DNA of 64,000 nt from Orbaceae bacterium lpD04 (lineage in GTDB: Bacteria; Pseudomonadota; Gammaproteobacteria; Enterobacterales; Orbaceae), in the NCBI GenBank assembly GCA_036251935.1, contig CP133967.1:2551488-2615487 (forward strand), in the 5' to 3' direction. The notes under the pieces were generated by a model. It had not been told where the DNA came from and searched no databases. It saw only the letters and a program-made list of their open reading frames with translations. This document shows positions 19,283 through 29,802 of the stretch, in pieces; the first letter of the stretch is position 1; each line of letters starts with the position of its first letter. The translations under genes were made by a program, and so were the position numbers.

Positions 19283-22200
19283 ATGGCAAAGCGAACTGAT
19301 ATAAAAAGTATCCTAATCATTGGTGCTGGACCTATTATTATTGGCCAAGCATGTGAATTTGATTATTCAGGAGCTCAAGCGTGCAAAGCTTTGCGTGAGG
19401 AAGGTTATCGAGTCATTTTAGTCAATTCAAATCCAGCAACAATTATGACCGATCCTGAAATGGCTGATGCGACATATATTGAACCAATACACTGGACGAC
19501 GGTACGTAAAATCATTGAAAAAGAAAAACCGGATGCAATTCTACCAACAATGGGAGGGCAAACAGCCCTTAACTGCGCATTAGAATTAGAAAAACAAGGT
19601 GTTTTAAAAGAATTCAATGTTGAAATGATCGGTGCGACCGCTGATGCAATTGATAAAGCAGAAGATCGTAGACGTTTTGATCAAGCAATGAAAAAAATTG
19701 GTCTTGAAACTGCCCGTAGTGGTATTGCACATACTTTAAGTGAAGCAAATGATGTACTCAATCAAGTCGGATTTCCTTGTATTATCAGACCATCATTCAC
19801 GATGGGAGGCACCGGTGGGGGGATTGCTTATAATCGTGAAGAATTTGAAGATATATGCTTACGAGGTTTAGATCTTTCACCAACAAATGAACTATTAATT
19901 GATGAATCATTAATTGGTTGGAAAGAGTATGAAATGGAAGTCGTTCGCGATAAAAATGACAACTGTATTATTGTCTGCTCAATCGAAAATTTTGATCCGA
20001 TGGGGATTCATACTGGTGATTCGATTACTGTTGCACCAGCCCAAACATTGACGGATAAAGAGTATCAAATTATGCGTAATGCCTCATTAGCGGTATTACG
20101 TGAAATTGGTGTTGAAACCGGTGGATCAAATGTTCAATTTTCAGTAGACCCAAAAACGGGACGCTTAATCGTTATTGAGATGAACCCTCGCGTATCGAGA
20201 TCGTCAGCATTAGCATCTAAAGCAACGGGCTTTCCTATTGCTAAAATTGCAGCAAAATTAGCTATTGGTTATACACTTGATGAACTCGCAAATGATATTA
20301 CTGGGGGAAAAACGCCGGCGTCATTTGAACCATCAATCGACTATGTAGTAACAAAAATTCCTCGTTTTAATTTTGAAAAATTCGTAGGCTGTAATGATCG
20401 TTTAACAACTCAAATGAAATCAGTTGGAGAAGTCATGGCGATTGGTCGAACTTTTCAAGAATCACTACAAAAAGCCATAAGGGGACTTGAAGTTGGTGCA
20501 ACAGGTTTCGACCCTAAAGTAGATAATTATATTGAAAATAATGAGTTAGCAAAAATTCGTAGAGAATTACAAGAAGCAGGCGCTGAAAGAATTTGGTATA
20601 TTGGCGATGCCTTTAGAGCTGGTTTTACATTAGATGAGGTGTTTGAATTAACACATATCGACCGTTGGTTCCTGGTTCAAATACAACAAATTATTAAACT
20701 TGAGCAAAGTGTCAGTCAAACCTCACTTGATAAACTTGATTATGACATGTTAAGGCTGCTTAAACGTAAAGGTTTTTCTGATGCAAGGCTCGCTAAATTA
20801 TTGCATGTTCCAGAATATGAAATTCGCCATAAACGTCATAAACTTAACCTTTACCCAGTCTACAAACGTGTTGATACTTGCGCGGCAGAATTTGCAACAA
20901 ATACGGCTTATTTATACTCAACTTATGAAGATGAGTGTGAAGCCAAGCCACAATTTGAACAAAAGAAAATAATGATCCTTGGTGGTGGGCCAAACCGTAT
21001 TGGACAAGGCATTGAGTTCGATTATTGCTGTGTACATGCGGCACTGGCTTTACATCAAGATGGCTATGAAACAATCATGGTCAATTGTAATCCAGAAACC
21101 GTATCAACTGATTATGATACATCTGATCGGCTCTATTTTGAGCCAGTAACATTAGAGGACGTACTTGAAATCGTACATGTAGAAAAACCAACAGGTGTCA
21201 TTGTGCAATATGGTGGTCAAACCCCTCTTAAATTAGCTCGCGCACTTGAAGCTGCTGGTGTACCCATTATTGGGACGTCTCCTGATTCTATAGACCAAGC
21301 AGAAGATCGCCAGCGTTTTCAGCAAATTGTTGATAATTTAAAATTAAAACAGCCAGTCAATGGTACTGTTTCTGATTTAGAACAAGCCATTATCACCGCA
21401 GAAAAAATTGGTTACCCTTTAGTCGTTCGTCCATCTTACGTTCTTGGTGGTAGGGCAATGGAAATTGTCTATGATGAAAATGACTTAAGACGTTATTTTA
21501 AAACCGCGGTAAGTGAATCAAATAATGCGCCTGTTTTATTAGATCATTTTCTTGATGATGCTATTGAAGTCGATATTGACGTAATTAGTGATGGCAATAA
21601 TGTTGTAATTGGTGGCATTATGGAGCATATAGAACAAGCGGGGGTTCATTCTGGCGACTCAGCTTGTTCGCTACCAACACATACATTAAGCATGGAAATT
21701 TTAACTCAGTTACGTGAGCAAGCTAAACAATTAGCGTTAGCCCTTAATGTTAAAGGCTTAATGAATGCACAATTCGCAATAAAAAATAATGAAATTTATT
21801 TGATTGAAGTTAATCCAAGAGCAGCAAGAACGGTACCTTTCGTTTCAAAAGCAACTGGAATGCCACTAGCTAAAATTGCAGCACGTGTTATGGCAGGGCA
21901 ATCACTATTACAACAAAACATAATAAAAGAAATAATCCCGCCCTACTATTCAGTGAAAGAAGTCGTATTACCCTTTAATAAATTTAGCGGCGTAGATCCT
22001 ATTTTAGGGCCAGAAATGCGCTCAACTGGTGAAGTAATGGGAATAGGTAAAACCTTTGCAGAGGCGTTTGCTAAGGCTCAGTTAGGTAGCTTGTCAAATA
22101 TAAAAAAATCGGGTAAGGCTTTACTTTCAGTCCGTGATCAGGATAAGAAGCGAGTTATAGAAATAGCTAAAACACTCATCGAACATGGTTTCACAATTGA

Positions 22201-22495
22201 TGCAACAAATGGCACGGCAACTTTTCTTAAATCTCAAGGTATTGACTGCCGAGAAGTAAAAAAAGAAACCGAAGGCCGCCCAAATATTCACGACTATATC
22301 AAGAATGGTGAATATAGCTACATCTTAAACACAACATCGGGAAGAGCAGCAATTGAAGCTTCAAAAATACTACGTCGTAGTGCTATTCAATATAAAGTTC
22401 ATTATGACACAACTATGAATGCCGCATATGCAACAACCGTAGCGTTAGATCACAATCCAGCTGAACAGGTGATTTCATTGCAGGAATTATACTAA
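19283..22495 (+). CDS. carB: Carbamoyl-phosphate synthase, large subunit
   Basis: Combines bicarbonate, ammonia from CarA and two ATP into carbamoyl phosphate. The 1070 residues are the normal length. Two homologous ATP-grasp synthetase halves are evident: one starting near residue 7 ([20 protein letters not shown]), the other near 555 ([19 protein letters not shown]). The oligomerisation domain lies between them, and a C-terminal MGS-like regulatory domain (from about 935) normally binds UMP and ornithine. It forms an operon with carA behind the ARG boxes. The frame shows no anomaly. Confidence 0.97.
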   Translation: MAKRTDIKSILIIGAGPIIIGQACEFDYSGAQACKALREEGYRVILVNSNPATIMTDPEMADATYIEPIHWTTVRKIIEKEKPDAILPTMGGQTALNCALELEKQGVLKEFNVEMIGATADAIDKAEDRRRFDQAMKKIGLETARSGIAHTLSEANDVLNQVGFPCIIRPSFTMGGTGGGIAYNREEFEDICLRGLDLSPTNELLIDESLIGWKEYEMEVVRDKNDNCIIVCSIENFDPMGIHTGDSITVAPAQTLTDKEYQIMRNASLAVLREIGVETGGSNVQFSVDPKTGRLIVIEMNPRVSRSSALASKATGFPIAKIAAKLAIGYTLDELANDITGGKTPASFEPSIDYVVTKIPRFNFEKFVGCNDRLTTQMKSVGEVMAIGRTFQESLQKAIRGLEVGATGFDPKVDNYIENNELAKIRRELQEAGAERIWYIGDAFRAGFTLDEVFELTHIDRWFLVQIQQIIKLEQSVSQTSLDKLDYDMLRLLKRKGFSDARLAKLLHVPEYEIRHKRHKLNLYPVYKRVDTCAAEFATNTAYLYSTYEDECEAKPQFEQKKIMILGGGPNRIGQGIEFDYCCVHAALALHQDGYETIMVNCNPETVSTDYDTSDRLYFEPVTLEDVLEIVHVEKPTGVIVQYGGQTPLKLARALEAAGVPIIGTSPDSIDQAEDRQRFQQIVDNLKLKQPVNGTVSDLEQAIITAEKIGYPLVVRPSYVLGGRAMEIVYDENDLRRYFKTAVSESNNAPVLLDHFLDDAIEVDIDVISDGNNVVIGGIMEHIEQAGVHSGDSACSLPTHTLSMEILTQLREQAKQLALALNVKGLMNAQFAIKNNEIYLIEVNPRAARTVPFVSKATGMPLAKIAARVMAGQSLLQQNIIKEIIPPYYSVKEVVLPFNKFSGVDPILGPEMRSTGEVMGIGKTFAEAFAKAQLGSLSNIKKSGKALLSVRDQDKKRVIEIAKTLIEHGFTIDATNGTATFLKSQGIDCREVKKETEGRPNIHDYIKNGEYSYILNTTSGRAAIEASKILRRSAIQYKVHYDTTMNAAYATTVALDHNPAEQVISLQELY

Positions 22496-22554
22496 CGATT
22501 CATTTTAAATTTTTTACAATAATTGACGGTGAAATAAAGCGCGAAAAATAAATG

Positions 22555-22590
22555 AATATATCAAGTTAATATTTATGGCTTGATATATTT
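22555..22590 (+). terminator. Possible terminator after carB
   Basis: An 11-bp stem (22555-22565 pairing with 22579-22589) with a 13-nt loop lies about 60 nt past carB and is followed by a short T-rich stretch. The stem is AT-rich, so it may be weak. Confidence 0.4.
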
Positions 22591-22712
22591 GCTTCATAAA
22601 AAATAATCATTTATTGAGTAAAAATGTTGATTTTTCGTTAAAATATTGTTGTAAGCTATTATTATAATATAAAATTTATTTTAAATATAAAAAATGAATA
22701 GTTTCCTAGTAA

Positions 22713-22737
22713 ATACTTGACTATAATAGTCAAGTAT
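22713..22737. promoter_or_regulatory. IscR type 1 binding site overlapping the tehB promoter
   Basis: A 25-bp site with left arm ATACTTGACTA, centre TAA and right arm TAGTCAAGTAT satisfies every position of the published type 1 IscR consensus (halves ATASYYGACTR and YAGTCRRSTAT around three W). The inverted repeat extends to 13 bp per arm (22711-22723 / 22727-22739). A TATAAT lies at its centre (22722-22727), so binding of [2Fe-2S]-IscR would be expected to occlude the promoter. Confidence 0.8.
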
Positions 22738-22761
22738 TTGTCAATTGAGAGGATGCTAGAG

Positions 22762-23634
22762 ATGATAAAGAATATAGTAAGTTATAAAACTCTCCCAATC
22801 TGGAATAAACAAACATTACCTAAAATTTTTAAAGAAAAACATAATACGCAAGCAGGGGCTTTTGCAAAACTTAAAATACTTAACGGGGACATGGATTTTG
22901 CGATCCTAGATGAACGGGGTCGCGTTATTAGTATGCACTATTTTTCAACAGATAATCAGCCTCCTTTTATCGCACCACTACAATGGCATAAAATAGTAAG
23001 TGTTTCAGATGATATAGAATGCCAACTTACTTTATATTGTACTAAAGAAGAATATGGTACCCAAAAGTATGATTTAAAGTTGCCAAATAGCGAAGTCATA
23101 GAAACCTGTAAAATAATATCTAAAGGCAAGGCACTCGATTTAGGTTGTGGTTCAGGCCGTAATGCACTTTATCTAAATCTATGTGGCTTTGATGTGACTG
23201 CACTAGATAAAATAGATCTTAATGTAACAAAAATTAATAATATTATTACACAAGATGAACTTAAAAATATTCAGGCTCATGTTTACGATATTAATCAAGC
23301 AACGTTACAAGGTGAATATGATTTTATTATGTCAACGTCAGTTATGATGTTTTTACAGCCAGAACGGATTGAAACTATTATCAATAATATAAAGTCAGTA
23401 ACAAAGCCCAAAGGGTATAATCTAATTGTGAGTGCAATGTCGACAGATGATTGCCCCAGCCCAGTGCCTGTACCTTTCTCATTTGCTTTTAAAGAACAAG
23501 AGTTAAAAAATTATTATCACGATTGGGATATCATAAAGTACAATGAAAATATGGGAGAAATCCATAAAATGGGGATTAGTAATAATAAAATGAAACTGCG
23601 TTTTGCAACTTTATTAGCGAAAAAAAATAATTAA
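22762..23634 (+). CDS. tehB: Tellurite-resistance methyltransferase TehB with N-terminal cupin-like domain
   Basis: An S-adenosylmethionine-dependent methyltransferase of the TehB family, linked in Haemophilus and E. coli to tellurite resistance. The 291 residues have the Haemophilus arrangement: an N-terminal DUF1971/cupin-like domain (about 1-100, KTLPIWNKQTLPKIFKEKHNT) and the methyltransferase (from about 115) with SAM motif DLGCGSGRN at 126-134 and the C-terminal NENMGEIHK. The ATG at 22762 is chosen because GAGAGG lies 9 nt before it and homologues start here; an upstream TTG at 22717 falls inside the IscR site. It stands alone, convergent with the isc operon. The cellular substrate is not known from sequence. 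Confidence 0.92.
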   Translation: MIKNIVSYKTLPIWNKQTLPKIFKEKHNTQAGAFAKLKILNGDMDFAILDERGRVISMHYFSTDNQPPFIAPLQWHKIVSVSDDIECQLTLYCTKEEYGTQKYDLKLPNSEVIETCKIISKGKALDLGCGSGRNALYLNLCGFDVTALDKIDLNVTKINNIITQDELKNIQAHVYDINQATLQGEYDFIMSTSVMMFLQPERIETIINNIKSVTKPKGYNLIVSAMSTDDCPSPVPVPFSFAFKEQELKNYYHDWDIIKYNENMGEIHKMGISNNKMKLRFATLLAKKNN

Positions 23635-23652
23635 TCTAAGCCATTATGGAAT

Positions 23653-23683
23653 AAAAAAAGCGCCTTTTTGGGCGCATTTTATT
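23653..23683. terminator. Bidirectional terminator between tehB and fdx
   Basis: A GCGCC/GGCGC stem (23660-23664 / 23671-23675) is flanked by an A run on the left and T-rich sequence on the right, so it can end transcription of tehB (plus) and of the isc operon (minus). Confidence 0.85.
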
Positions 23684-24022
23684 TTAATGATCTTCTTTTG
23701 CATGATTGAGAGTATACCTTGGGATCTCAACTTCTAGATCCTGATCCGTTACCCTCGCTTGACAGCTCAAGCGGCTATGTGGCTCAACGCCCCATGCTTT
23801 ATCTAACATATCGTCTTCTTGTTCATCACTCTCTTCAAGCGAATTAAATCCTTCGCGAACTATGCAGTGACAAGTAGAACAAGCACAAGACATCTCACAA
23901 GCATGTTCAATTTCAATATCATTACGCAAAGCCACATCTAAGATTGATTCACCTTCTTGTGCCTCAACAGTTTTGCCCTCAGGACAAAGTGCTTCATTTG
24001 GTAAAAATGTAATTTTTGGCAT
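23684..24022 (-). CDS. fdx: ISC-type [2Fe-2S] ferredoxin
   Basis: Adrenodoxin-like ferredoxin that supplies electrons during Fe-S cluster assembly on IscU. It has 112 residues (E. coli 111). The cluster cysteines are C42, C48, C51 and C87 in HACEMSCACSTC and LSCQAR; C46 and C53 are also conserved in this family. It is the last gene of the operon, 20 bp after hscA. The iscX gene that follows fdx in E. coli is absent: a terminator comes directly after the stop. Confidence 0.97.
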   Translation of the reverse strand: MPKITFLPNEALCPEGKTVEAQEGESILDVALRNDIEIEHACEMSCACSTCHCIVREGFNSLEESDEQEDDMLDKAWGVEPHSRLSCQARVTDQDLEVEIPRYTLNHAKEDH

Positions 24023-24042
24023 AATTTTCTCTTTTAAATCAA

Positions 24043-25902
24043 TTAAATTTCATCTACTTTATGACCCGTTAACGCTTGTCTTATCGAACGATCCATTCGA
24101 AGCGCAGCAAAATTCTGTGTCACATTATCTAAATTTTTGATCTGTTTCTCAATTTGATAGCTATCTTGGCCTTGAGCAACAACTTCAAGTTGATGTTTTT
24201 CATTTAAAATACGATTAAGTTCATTAGATGACAGCAAATCAGCATCTTTTTCAAGTGCAATTTGTAAACTTTCAATCACCCTATTTGCTTCAACTTTTTG
24301 TTCTAATAATTTTCGAGTTAATTTATCATATTCAGCATAATTTAATGAATCTTGAATCATATTAGCAATTTCATTATCCGTTAACCCATACGATGGTTTT
24401 ACTTGTATTGCAGCTTGAATGCCTGTTGATTTTTCCATTGCAGTGACGCTAAGTAATCCATCAGCATCCACTTGAAACGTGACCCTTATATGTGCGCCGC
24501 CCGCAGGCATTGGTGGAATGCCTCGCAGTGTAAAACGAGCCAATGAACGACAATCTGCGACGGTTTCACGTTCACCTTGTAATACATGGATCATCATTGC
24601 CGTTTGACCATCTTTAAACGTCGTAAATTCCTGTGCTCTAGCACATGGGATCGTACTATTACGAGGAATTATTTTCTCGACCAATTCACCCATGGTCTCA
24701 ATACCCAGTGATAATGGGATCACATCAAGTAATAGCATGTCAGAATCAGGCTTGTTACCAACTAAAATATCTGCTTGAATTGCTGCCCCAATCGCAACCA
24801 CTTTGTCGGGATCAATCGATGTTAATGGTGGCTCCCCAAAAAATTGTTCAACTTGATTACGAACACAAGGAACTCGCGTAGAGCCGCCAACCATCACAAC
24901 TTCGACCACGTCATCAAGTTCAACATTAGCATCTTTTAATGCTCGCCTACATGCTAAAAGTGTGCGTTTAACCAGAGGCTCAATGAGTTGATTAAATTGA
25001 CATCGAGTTATCTCACCTTGCCAGTTTTGAAATTCAATTGAAACTTGCTTTTTATCAGATAATTCTATTTTTATTTTTATTGCCAAGTCTAGAAGGTGTC
25101 GATGTAAATAAGGATCACCTGTAACATCAACATTAGCTTGTTGCGCTATCCATTTTGCTAATAAATTATCAAAATCATCACCACCTAATGCCGAATCGCC
25201 TCCTGTCGCAAGAACTTCAAAAACGCCACGACTAAGACGTAAGATTGAAACATCAAATGTGCCCCCACCAAGATCGTAAATAACAATAGTACCTTCTTGG
25301 CCAGAATCTAAGCCATAGGCAATTGCAGCAGCTGTTGGCTCATTGAGTAATCGCAGCACATGTAAACCCGCTAAATTGGCAGCATCTTTTGTCGCTTGAC
25401 GCTGAGCATCATCAAAATAAGCTGGCACAGTAATAACGACACCATCTAATTCCGCGCCTAATGACTCTTTTGCCCTTGTAGCAAGGGTACTTAAAATATC
25501 TGCAGACACCTGTATAGGATTAACATTTCTATTCGGTAAGTTCAGAACAGGAACACTATTTTCGGTTGCCGAAAATAAATAAGGAAATTGCGATTCATCA
25601 ATATCAGCTAAACGTCTACCCATTAAACGTTTTATAGAACTAACTGTGTTTTTAGGATCTAAAGATGCATTATCTTTTGCATGCTTTCCAACTGTCACCA
25701 ATGTATTGCCATTATTATCATGATGATAATGAACCACAGAAGAAAGTAAATGCTCGCCATCAATATCGGCTAATGTTTCTGCTTGTCCGCTACGAACTAC
25801 CGCAACTAGCGAGTTAGTTGTCCCCAAATCGATACCGACAGCAAATCGGTGTTGGTGGGGCTCGGGGGTTTGCCCCGGCTCACTAATTTGTAATAACGCC
25901 AT
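24043..25902 (-). CDS. hscA: Fe-S assembly Hsp70 chaperone HscA
   Basis: Specialised DnaK-type ATPase that, with HscB, binds the LPPVK segment of IscU and promotes cluster transfer. The 619 residues (E. coli 616) begin with [10 protein letters not shown] as in E. coli. They contain the Hsp70 signatures [12 protein letters not shown] (near 24), [14 protein letters not shown] and [11 protein letters not shown], then the substrate-binding domain. It lies between hscB and fdx in the usual isc order, 38 bp after hscB. Confidence 0.97.
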   Translation of the reverse strand: MALLQISEPGQTPEPHQHRFAVGIDLGTTNSLVAVVRSGQAETLADIDGEHLLSSVVHYHHDNNGNTLVTVGKHAKDNASLDPKNTVSSIKRLMGRRLADIDESQFPYLFSATENSVPVLNLPNRNVNPIQVSADILSTLATRAKESLGAELDGVVITVPAYFDDAQRQATKDAANLAGLHVLRLLNEPTAAAIAYGLDSGQEGTIVIYDLGGGTFDVSILRLSRGVFEVLATGGDSALGGDDFDNLLAKWIAQQANVDVTGDPYLHRHLLDLAIKIKIELSDKKQVSIEFQNWQGEITRCQFNQLIEPLVKRTLLACRRALKDANVELDDVVEVVMVGGSTRVPCVRNQVEQFFGEPPLTSIDPDKVVAIGAAIQADILVGNKPDSDMLLLDVIPLSLGIETMGELVEKIIPRNSTIPCARAQEFTTFKDGQTAMMIHVLQGERETVADCRSLARFTLRGIPPMPAGGAHIRVTFQVDADGLLSVTAMEKSTGIQAAIQVKPSYGLTDNEIANMIQDSLNYAEYDKLTRKLLEQKVEANRVIESLQIALEKDADLLSSNELNRILNEKHQLEVVAQGQDSYQIEKQIKNLDNVTQNFAALRMDRSIRQALTGHKVDEI

Positions 25903-25940
25903 TAAATTATCTCTTACTGTAACTAATTTATAATACGATA

Positions 25941-26468
25941 TTATAAATCAAATTGTTTTTCTTGCAGTAACTCTATTTGTTCAATCAGCCTAGCTAAATA
26001 ACGTAATCGATAAATGATCACTCTAGCGATTTGCCAATTACTTTGTTCAATTGCTAATAATAACGAGTGATATATCTCTTTATTTTTTAAAATAATTTCA
26101 TCATAGAATTCGTCTAATGAAGACCAATCACATCGTTGTTCAATATCATCAAGTTTTTCACGCAAATCAAACTGTTCACCAAGAAACTCCGGATCGCAAA
26201 TAATATCATGCTCAATATCAACATTCATATTTTCAAGGCTGACTCGATATTCTGCCGCTTTAATCGGATCTTTTAACGTCTTATAAGCGAAGTTAATGAT
26301 CGCTGATTTTTGCATTATTGCCGCTTTTTCATGATCACTGGCCAACACATAATTATCAGGGTGAAACTGTCTTTGTAATTGCTGATATTGCGTATTAAGA
26401 TCAGTGATATTAATTGGTAACGTTAATGGAAGCTGAAATAATACAAAATAATTTTGAGTATCAAACAT
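25941..26468 (-). CDS. hscB: Fe-S assembly co-chaperone HscB (J-domain)
   Basis: J-protein partner of HscA that delivers IscU. The J domain carries the HPD motif at residues 36-38, and the C-terminal helical part resembles the IscU-binding domain of E. coli HscB (171 aa; 175 here). An in-frame ATG nine bases further upstream (26477) is only one base from the AAGG ribosome site. The ATG at 26468, 10 nt from that site and matching where homologues begin, is the better start. Confidence 0.93.
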   Translation of the reverse strand: MFDTQNYFVLFQLPLTLPINITDLNTQYQQLQRQFHPDNYVLASDHEKAAIMQKSAIINFAYKTLKDPIKAAEYRVSLENMNVDIEHDIICDPEFLGEQFDLREKLDDIEQRCDWSSLDEFYDEIILKNKEIYHSLLLAIEQSNWQIARVIIYRLRYLARLIEQIELLQEKQFDL

Positions 26469-26507
26469 TCTCGGCATACCTTACTTATCACTAAAATAAT
26501 AAATTAA

Positions 26508-26831
26508 TTAAACGTTAAAGCTTTCGCCGCACCCACATTCATTATGAACATTTGGGTTATTAAATTTAAACCCTTCGTTTAATCCTTCTTTGACAAAATC
26601 TAATTCAGTACCATCGATATAAACCAAGCTTTTTTTATCAACAATAATTTTGACATTTTTATCTTCAAAAACATTATCATCATCATTAATATCATCAGCA
26701 AATTCAAGTACATAAGCCATTCCAGAGCAACCTGAGGTTTTTACACCTAATCTTAAACCAACCCCTTTACCTCGGTTAGTTAAAAACGATTGAACTCGGT
26801 CTGCAGCGCTTTGTGTTAATGTAATAGACAT
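26508..26831 (-). CDS. iscA: A-type iron-sulfur carrier IscA
   Basis: A-type scaffold/carrier that passes clusters or iron to apo-proteins. It has 107 residues, exactly the E. coli length, with the three conserved ligands C35 (TSGCSG), C99 and C101 (ECGCGESF). It sits between iscU and hscB as in the standard ISC operon. Confidence 0.97.
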   Translation of the reverse strand: MSITLTQSAADRVQSFLTNRGKGVGLRLGVKTSGCSGMAYVLEFADDINDDDNVFEDKNVKIIVDKKSLVYIDGTELDFVKEGLNEGFKFNNPNVHNECGCGESFNV

Positions 26832-26868
26832 ACTTAATCCTTATCTTTATCTATTATTGATCTGACAC

Positions 26869-27252
26869 TTATTTGCCTTTTTTACTTTTATAATCATCAA
26901 TTGCCGCTTTAATCGCATCTTCAGCCAAAATAGAACAATGAATTTTTACTGGAGGTAAAGCAAGTTCTTCAGCAATATCTGTATTTTTTATCGCGCCAGC
27001 TTCATCAAGTGATTTACCTTTTATCCACTCAGTCACTAAAGAGCTTGATGCAATAGCGCTACCACAACCATAGGTTTTAAACTTAGCATCTTCAATGATA
27101 CCACTCTCATTAACCTTAATCTGTAAACGCATAACGTCACCACATGCAGGTGCACCCACCATGCCACTACCGACATTTGGATCATTTTTATCAAATGACC
27201 CCACATTACGAGGATTTTCGTAATGATCGACTACTTTATTACTATAAGCCAT
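26869..27252 (-). CDS. iscU: Iron-sulfur cluster scaffold IscU
   Basis: Scaffold on which IscS sulfur and iron are built into clusters. The 127 residues show ligands C37, C63 and C106 (with D39), and the HscA-recognition motif LPPVK at 99-103. The open frame extends upstream to 27291, but the start at 27252 fits homologues (MAYSNKVVDHY) and has GAGG 8 nt before it. It lies 23 bp after iscS. Confidence 0.97.
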   Translation of the reverse strand: MAYSNKVVDHYENPRNVGSFDKNDPNVGSGMVGAPACGDVMRLQIKVNESGIIEDAKFKTYGCGSAIASSSLVTEWIKGKSLDEAGAIKNTDIAEELALPPVKIHCSILAEDAIKAAIDDYKSKKGK

Positions 27253-27275
27253 AATATTTTCCTCGTTGATTATGA

Positions 27276-28490
27276 TTAATGAGCTGACCATTTAATTTGA
27301 GTTAAATCGACACCGTCTTTAAACATTTCCCACAGTGGAGATAATTCACGTAAACGCCCAATTGAGTCATGAAGAAGTTTGATAACGTAATCAATCTCTT
27401 CTTCTGTCGTAAAACGACCTATTGAAAAACGAATAGAACTGTGTGCAAGCTCGTCATTTAGCCCTAAAGCTCTTAATACATAAGATGGCTCAAGACTTGC
27501 TGATGTACAGGCAGAACCTGACGAAACAGCAAGATCTTTTAATGCCATCATTAATGATTCACCTTCGACATAAGCAAAACTGACATTAAGTATATTTTGT
27601 ACGCCATGCTCTAATGATCCATTTAAATACACTTCATCAATATCTTTTAATCCATCCCAAAGGCGCTGTTTTAATTTTTGCAGGCGAGCCATCTCAGTAG
27701 CTTGCTTTTCTTTCGCTATGCGGTAAGCTTCACCCATGCCAACGATTTGATGGACTGGTAGTGTGCCCGACCGCATACCTCGCTCATGGCCGCCACCGTG
27801 CATTTGAGCTTCAATACGAATGCGAGGTTTACGTCTTACATATAAGCCGCCTATCCCTTTAGGACCATAAATTTTATGGCTAGAAAATGACATTAAATCG
27901 ACTTTTAATTTGGCTAAATCGAGATCAAGTTTCCCAACACTTTGCGTCGCATCGACATGAAACACAATCCCTTTACTTCGACATATTTCACCAATTTTTT
28001 CAATATCTTGAATTACGCCTGTCTCATTATTAACGTGCATAATCGATACTAAAATAGTGTCATCTCGCATTACTTGTTCTAGCTTAGCTAAATCAATAAT
28101 ACCATTTGATTCGGGTGTTAAATAAGTGACCTCAAATCCTTCTCTTTCAAGTTGACGGCATGTATCTAAAACTGCTTTATGTTCTGTTTTACAAGTAATT
28201 ATATGCTTACCTTTTACTTGATAAAAGTGAGCTGCACCTTTAATCGCTAAGTTATCCGCCTCAGTTGCACCCGATGTAAAAACAATTTCCCTAGAATCAG
28301 CGCCAATTAAGTCAGCAATTTGATTACGAGCGATATCTACCGCCTCTTCAGCTTGCCAGCCAAATTTGTGTGATCTTGATGCTGGGTTTCCAAAAATACC
28401 ATCAAGGGTTAAAAACTGCATCATTTTTTCTGCGACTTTGGGATCTACAGGTGTAGTTGCCGCGTAATCCATATAGATTGGAAGTTTCAT
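27276..28490 (-). CDS. iscS: Cysteine desulfurase IscS
   Basis: PLP enzyme that takes sulfur from cysteine for Fe-S clusters and tRNA thiolation. The 404 residues equal E. coli IscS. The PLP lysine lies in [10 protein letters not shown] (about 206), and the catalytic cysteine in the mobile loop [12 protein letters not shown] (about 328). The ATG at 28490 has GGAG 6 nt upstream; an in-frame TTG four codons earlier is unlikely. It is the second gene of the isc operon. Confidence 0.98.
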   Translation of the reverse strand: MKLPIYMDYAATTPVDPKVAEKMMQFLTLDGIFGNPASRSHKFGWQAEEAVDIARNQIADLIGADSREIVFTSGATEADNLAIKGAAHFYQVKGKHIITCKTEHKAVLDTCRQLEREGFEVTYLTPESNGIIDLAKLEQVMRDDTILVSIMHVNNETGVIQDIEKIGEICRSKGIVFHVDATQSVGKLDLDLAKLKVDLMSFSSHKIYGPKGIGGLYVRRKPRIRIEAQMHGGGHERGMRSGTLPVHQIVGMGEAYRIAKEKQATEMARLQKLKQRLWDGLKDIDEVYLNGSLEHGVQNILNVSFAYVEGESLMMALKDLAVSSGSACTSASLEPSYVLRALGLNDELAHSSIRFSIGRFTTEEEIDYVIKLLHDSIGRLRELSPLWEMFKDGVDLTQIKWSAH

Positions 28491-28520
28491 CTTTTGCTCC
28501 AATAATCAATATTCTATTTT

Positions 28521-28979
28521 TTAGTTAAGATGATTTATACGTATAATATTGCTTTGCCTATCAGCTACAGCTTGAACATCTTTATTTTTAACTAGCTCAC
28601 TTAGTGTAATGCTGTTCAAAAAGCTATCGATACGCTCACTTAAATCATTCCATAAGGTATGAGTTAGGCATTTAACTCCACCTTGACAACCTTCTTCACC
28701 ATGACATTTTGTTGCGGCGACAGTCTCATCAACCGCCTTTACTATCGCGCTAATAGCTATTTCATCCAATCCCCGTCCAAGAACATATCCTCCACCGGGA
28801 CCTCTAACACTACTGACTAGACCATTTTTCCTCAAACGAGCAAATAGCTGCTCCAAATAAGAAAGCGATATTTCTTGTCGTTCCGAGATTTCAGCAAGTG
28901 ATACGGGGCCTTGACCTGAATGAAGTGCAACATCAAGCATTGCTGTTACTGCATACCGCCCTTTTGATGTTAATTTCAT
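28521..28979 (-). CDS. iscR: Fe-S sensing transcriptional regulator IscR
   Basis: Rrf2-family repressor/activator that senses Fe-S sufficiency through a [2Fe-2S] cluster. The 152 residues hold a winged helix (1-65) and the cluster ligands C92, C98, C104 and H107, at exactly the E. coli positions. The start at 28979 has GAGG 10 nt upstream and matches [14 protein letters not shown]; the longer frame to 29102 runs through its own promoter. It is the first gene of iscRSUA-hscBA-fdx and is likely autorepressed through the site at 29016-29040. Confidence 0.97.
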   Translation of the reverse strand: MKLTSKGRYAVTAMLDVALHSGQGPVSLAEISERQEISLSYLEQLFARLRKNGLVSSVRGPGGGYVLGRGLDEIAISAIVKAVDETVAATKCHGEEGCQGGVKCLTHTLWNDLSERIDSFLNSITLSELVKNKDVQAVADRQSNIIRINHLN

Positions 28980-29008
28980 AGTTATATTTCCTCTTGTGTA
29001 TGAAGAGT

Positions 29009-29040
29009 ATTGTATATATCCTTTATTTTTAGTCAAGTAT
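29009..29040 (-). promoter_or_regulatory. isc operon promoter with an IscR half-site
   Basis: On the minus strand -35 TTGACT (29031-29036) and -10 TACAAT (29009-29014) are separated by 16 bp, about 30 bp before the iscR start. The -35 lies within ATACTTGACTA, identical to the left arm of the tehB IscR site, but the right arm (29016-29026) is degenerate. E. coli iscR also has imperfect type 1 sites over its promoter. Confidence 0.72.
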
Positions 29041-29081
29041 TTAACCGAGTGTTTTAGTGGGATATAGCGATAGGTAAAAAC

Positions 29082-29113
29082 TATAAGAAAAGTTCGGCGC
29101 AAATTGCGCCGAA
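29082..29113 (-). terminator. Terminator of the nar operon
   Basis: A GC-rich hairpin (TTCGGCGC 29093-29100 pairing with GCGCCGAA 29106-29113) is followed on the minus strand by CTTTTCTTAT. It lies just after the narI stop and upstream of the iscR promoter. Confidence 0.8.
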
Positions 29114-29124
29114 TAATCGAATCA

Positions 29125-29802
29125 TTATCTTCGGGATCTAACTATTTGATAACGCCTTACTAAATACTCAGCAGGCGCGCTCCAGATATGAACTAATCGT
29201 GTAAATGGAAAAATTAGGAAAATGGTCATTCCAAGAACAATATGAATTTCATAAATAATAGGAACATTGACAAGATTGCGACTTGCTCCAAATTGAAATG
29301 TTGCAACATCTTGGCACCATTTTGATAATGACAGCATAACGCTACCATCTAGGTGATGGCTTGATACTATAATTGTTGCGAGTCCTAAAATAACTTGTAC
29401 AACTAAAATCACAATAACAAGAATATCACCAGTGCTTGATGTGGCTCTAATTCGTGGGTTAAATAAACGGCGTAACATTAAAGTACCACCACCAATTAGC
29501 ACCATTACTCCGCAAATCCCACCGGCTGTCATTGCAAGAATCTGTTTATGATGGGCGGAAATAAAGTTTTCGTAAATCCAATGAGGAGTCAATAGACCAA
29601 CGATATGCCCCAGAAAAATACCAATAATACCGATATGAAATAGATTTGAAGCCCATCGCATATTTTTTTTGCTAAGTATTTGGCTTGACTTTGCTTGCCA
29701 TGTATATTGTCCGTAATCGTAGCGTAAAAGGCTACCAAGAATAAAAACAACCGTGACAATATATGGATAAAAGTCAAAAAAGAATGAATGAATAAAACTC
29801 AT
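29125..29802 (-). CDS. narI: Respiratory nitrate reductase, gamma subunit (cytochrome b)
   Basis: Membrane subunit that oxidises quinol and passes electrons through two b hemes to NarH. The 225 residues equal E. coli NarI and contain about five membrane helices. The heme ligands H56, H66, H187 and H205 fall at exactly the E. coli positions. It overlaps narJ by 4 bp and is the last gene of narKGHJI. Confidence 0.97.
   Translation of the reverse strand: MSFIHSFFFDFYPYIVTVVFILGSLLRYDYGQYTWQAKSSQILSKKNMRWASNLFHIGIIGIFLGHIVGLLTPHWIYENFISAHHKQILAMTAGGICGVMVLIGGGTLMLRRLFNPRIRATSSTGDILVIVILVVQVILGLATIIVSSHHLDGSVMLSLSKWCQDVATFQFGASRNLVNVPIIYEIHIVLGMTIFLIFPFTRLVHIWSAPAEYLVRRYQIVRSRR

Noticed and set aside
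28980-29102. N-terminal extension of IscR by 41 residues
   Set aside because: The extension would run through the -35, -10 and IscR site of its own promoter, and homologues start at [10 protein letters not shown].
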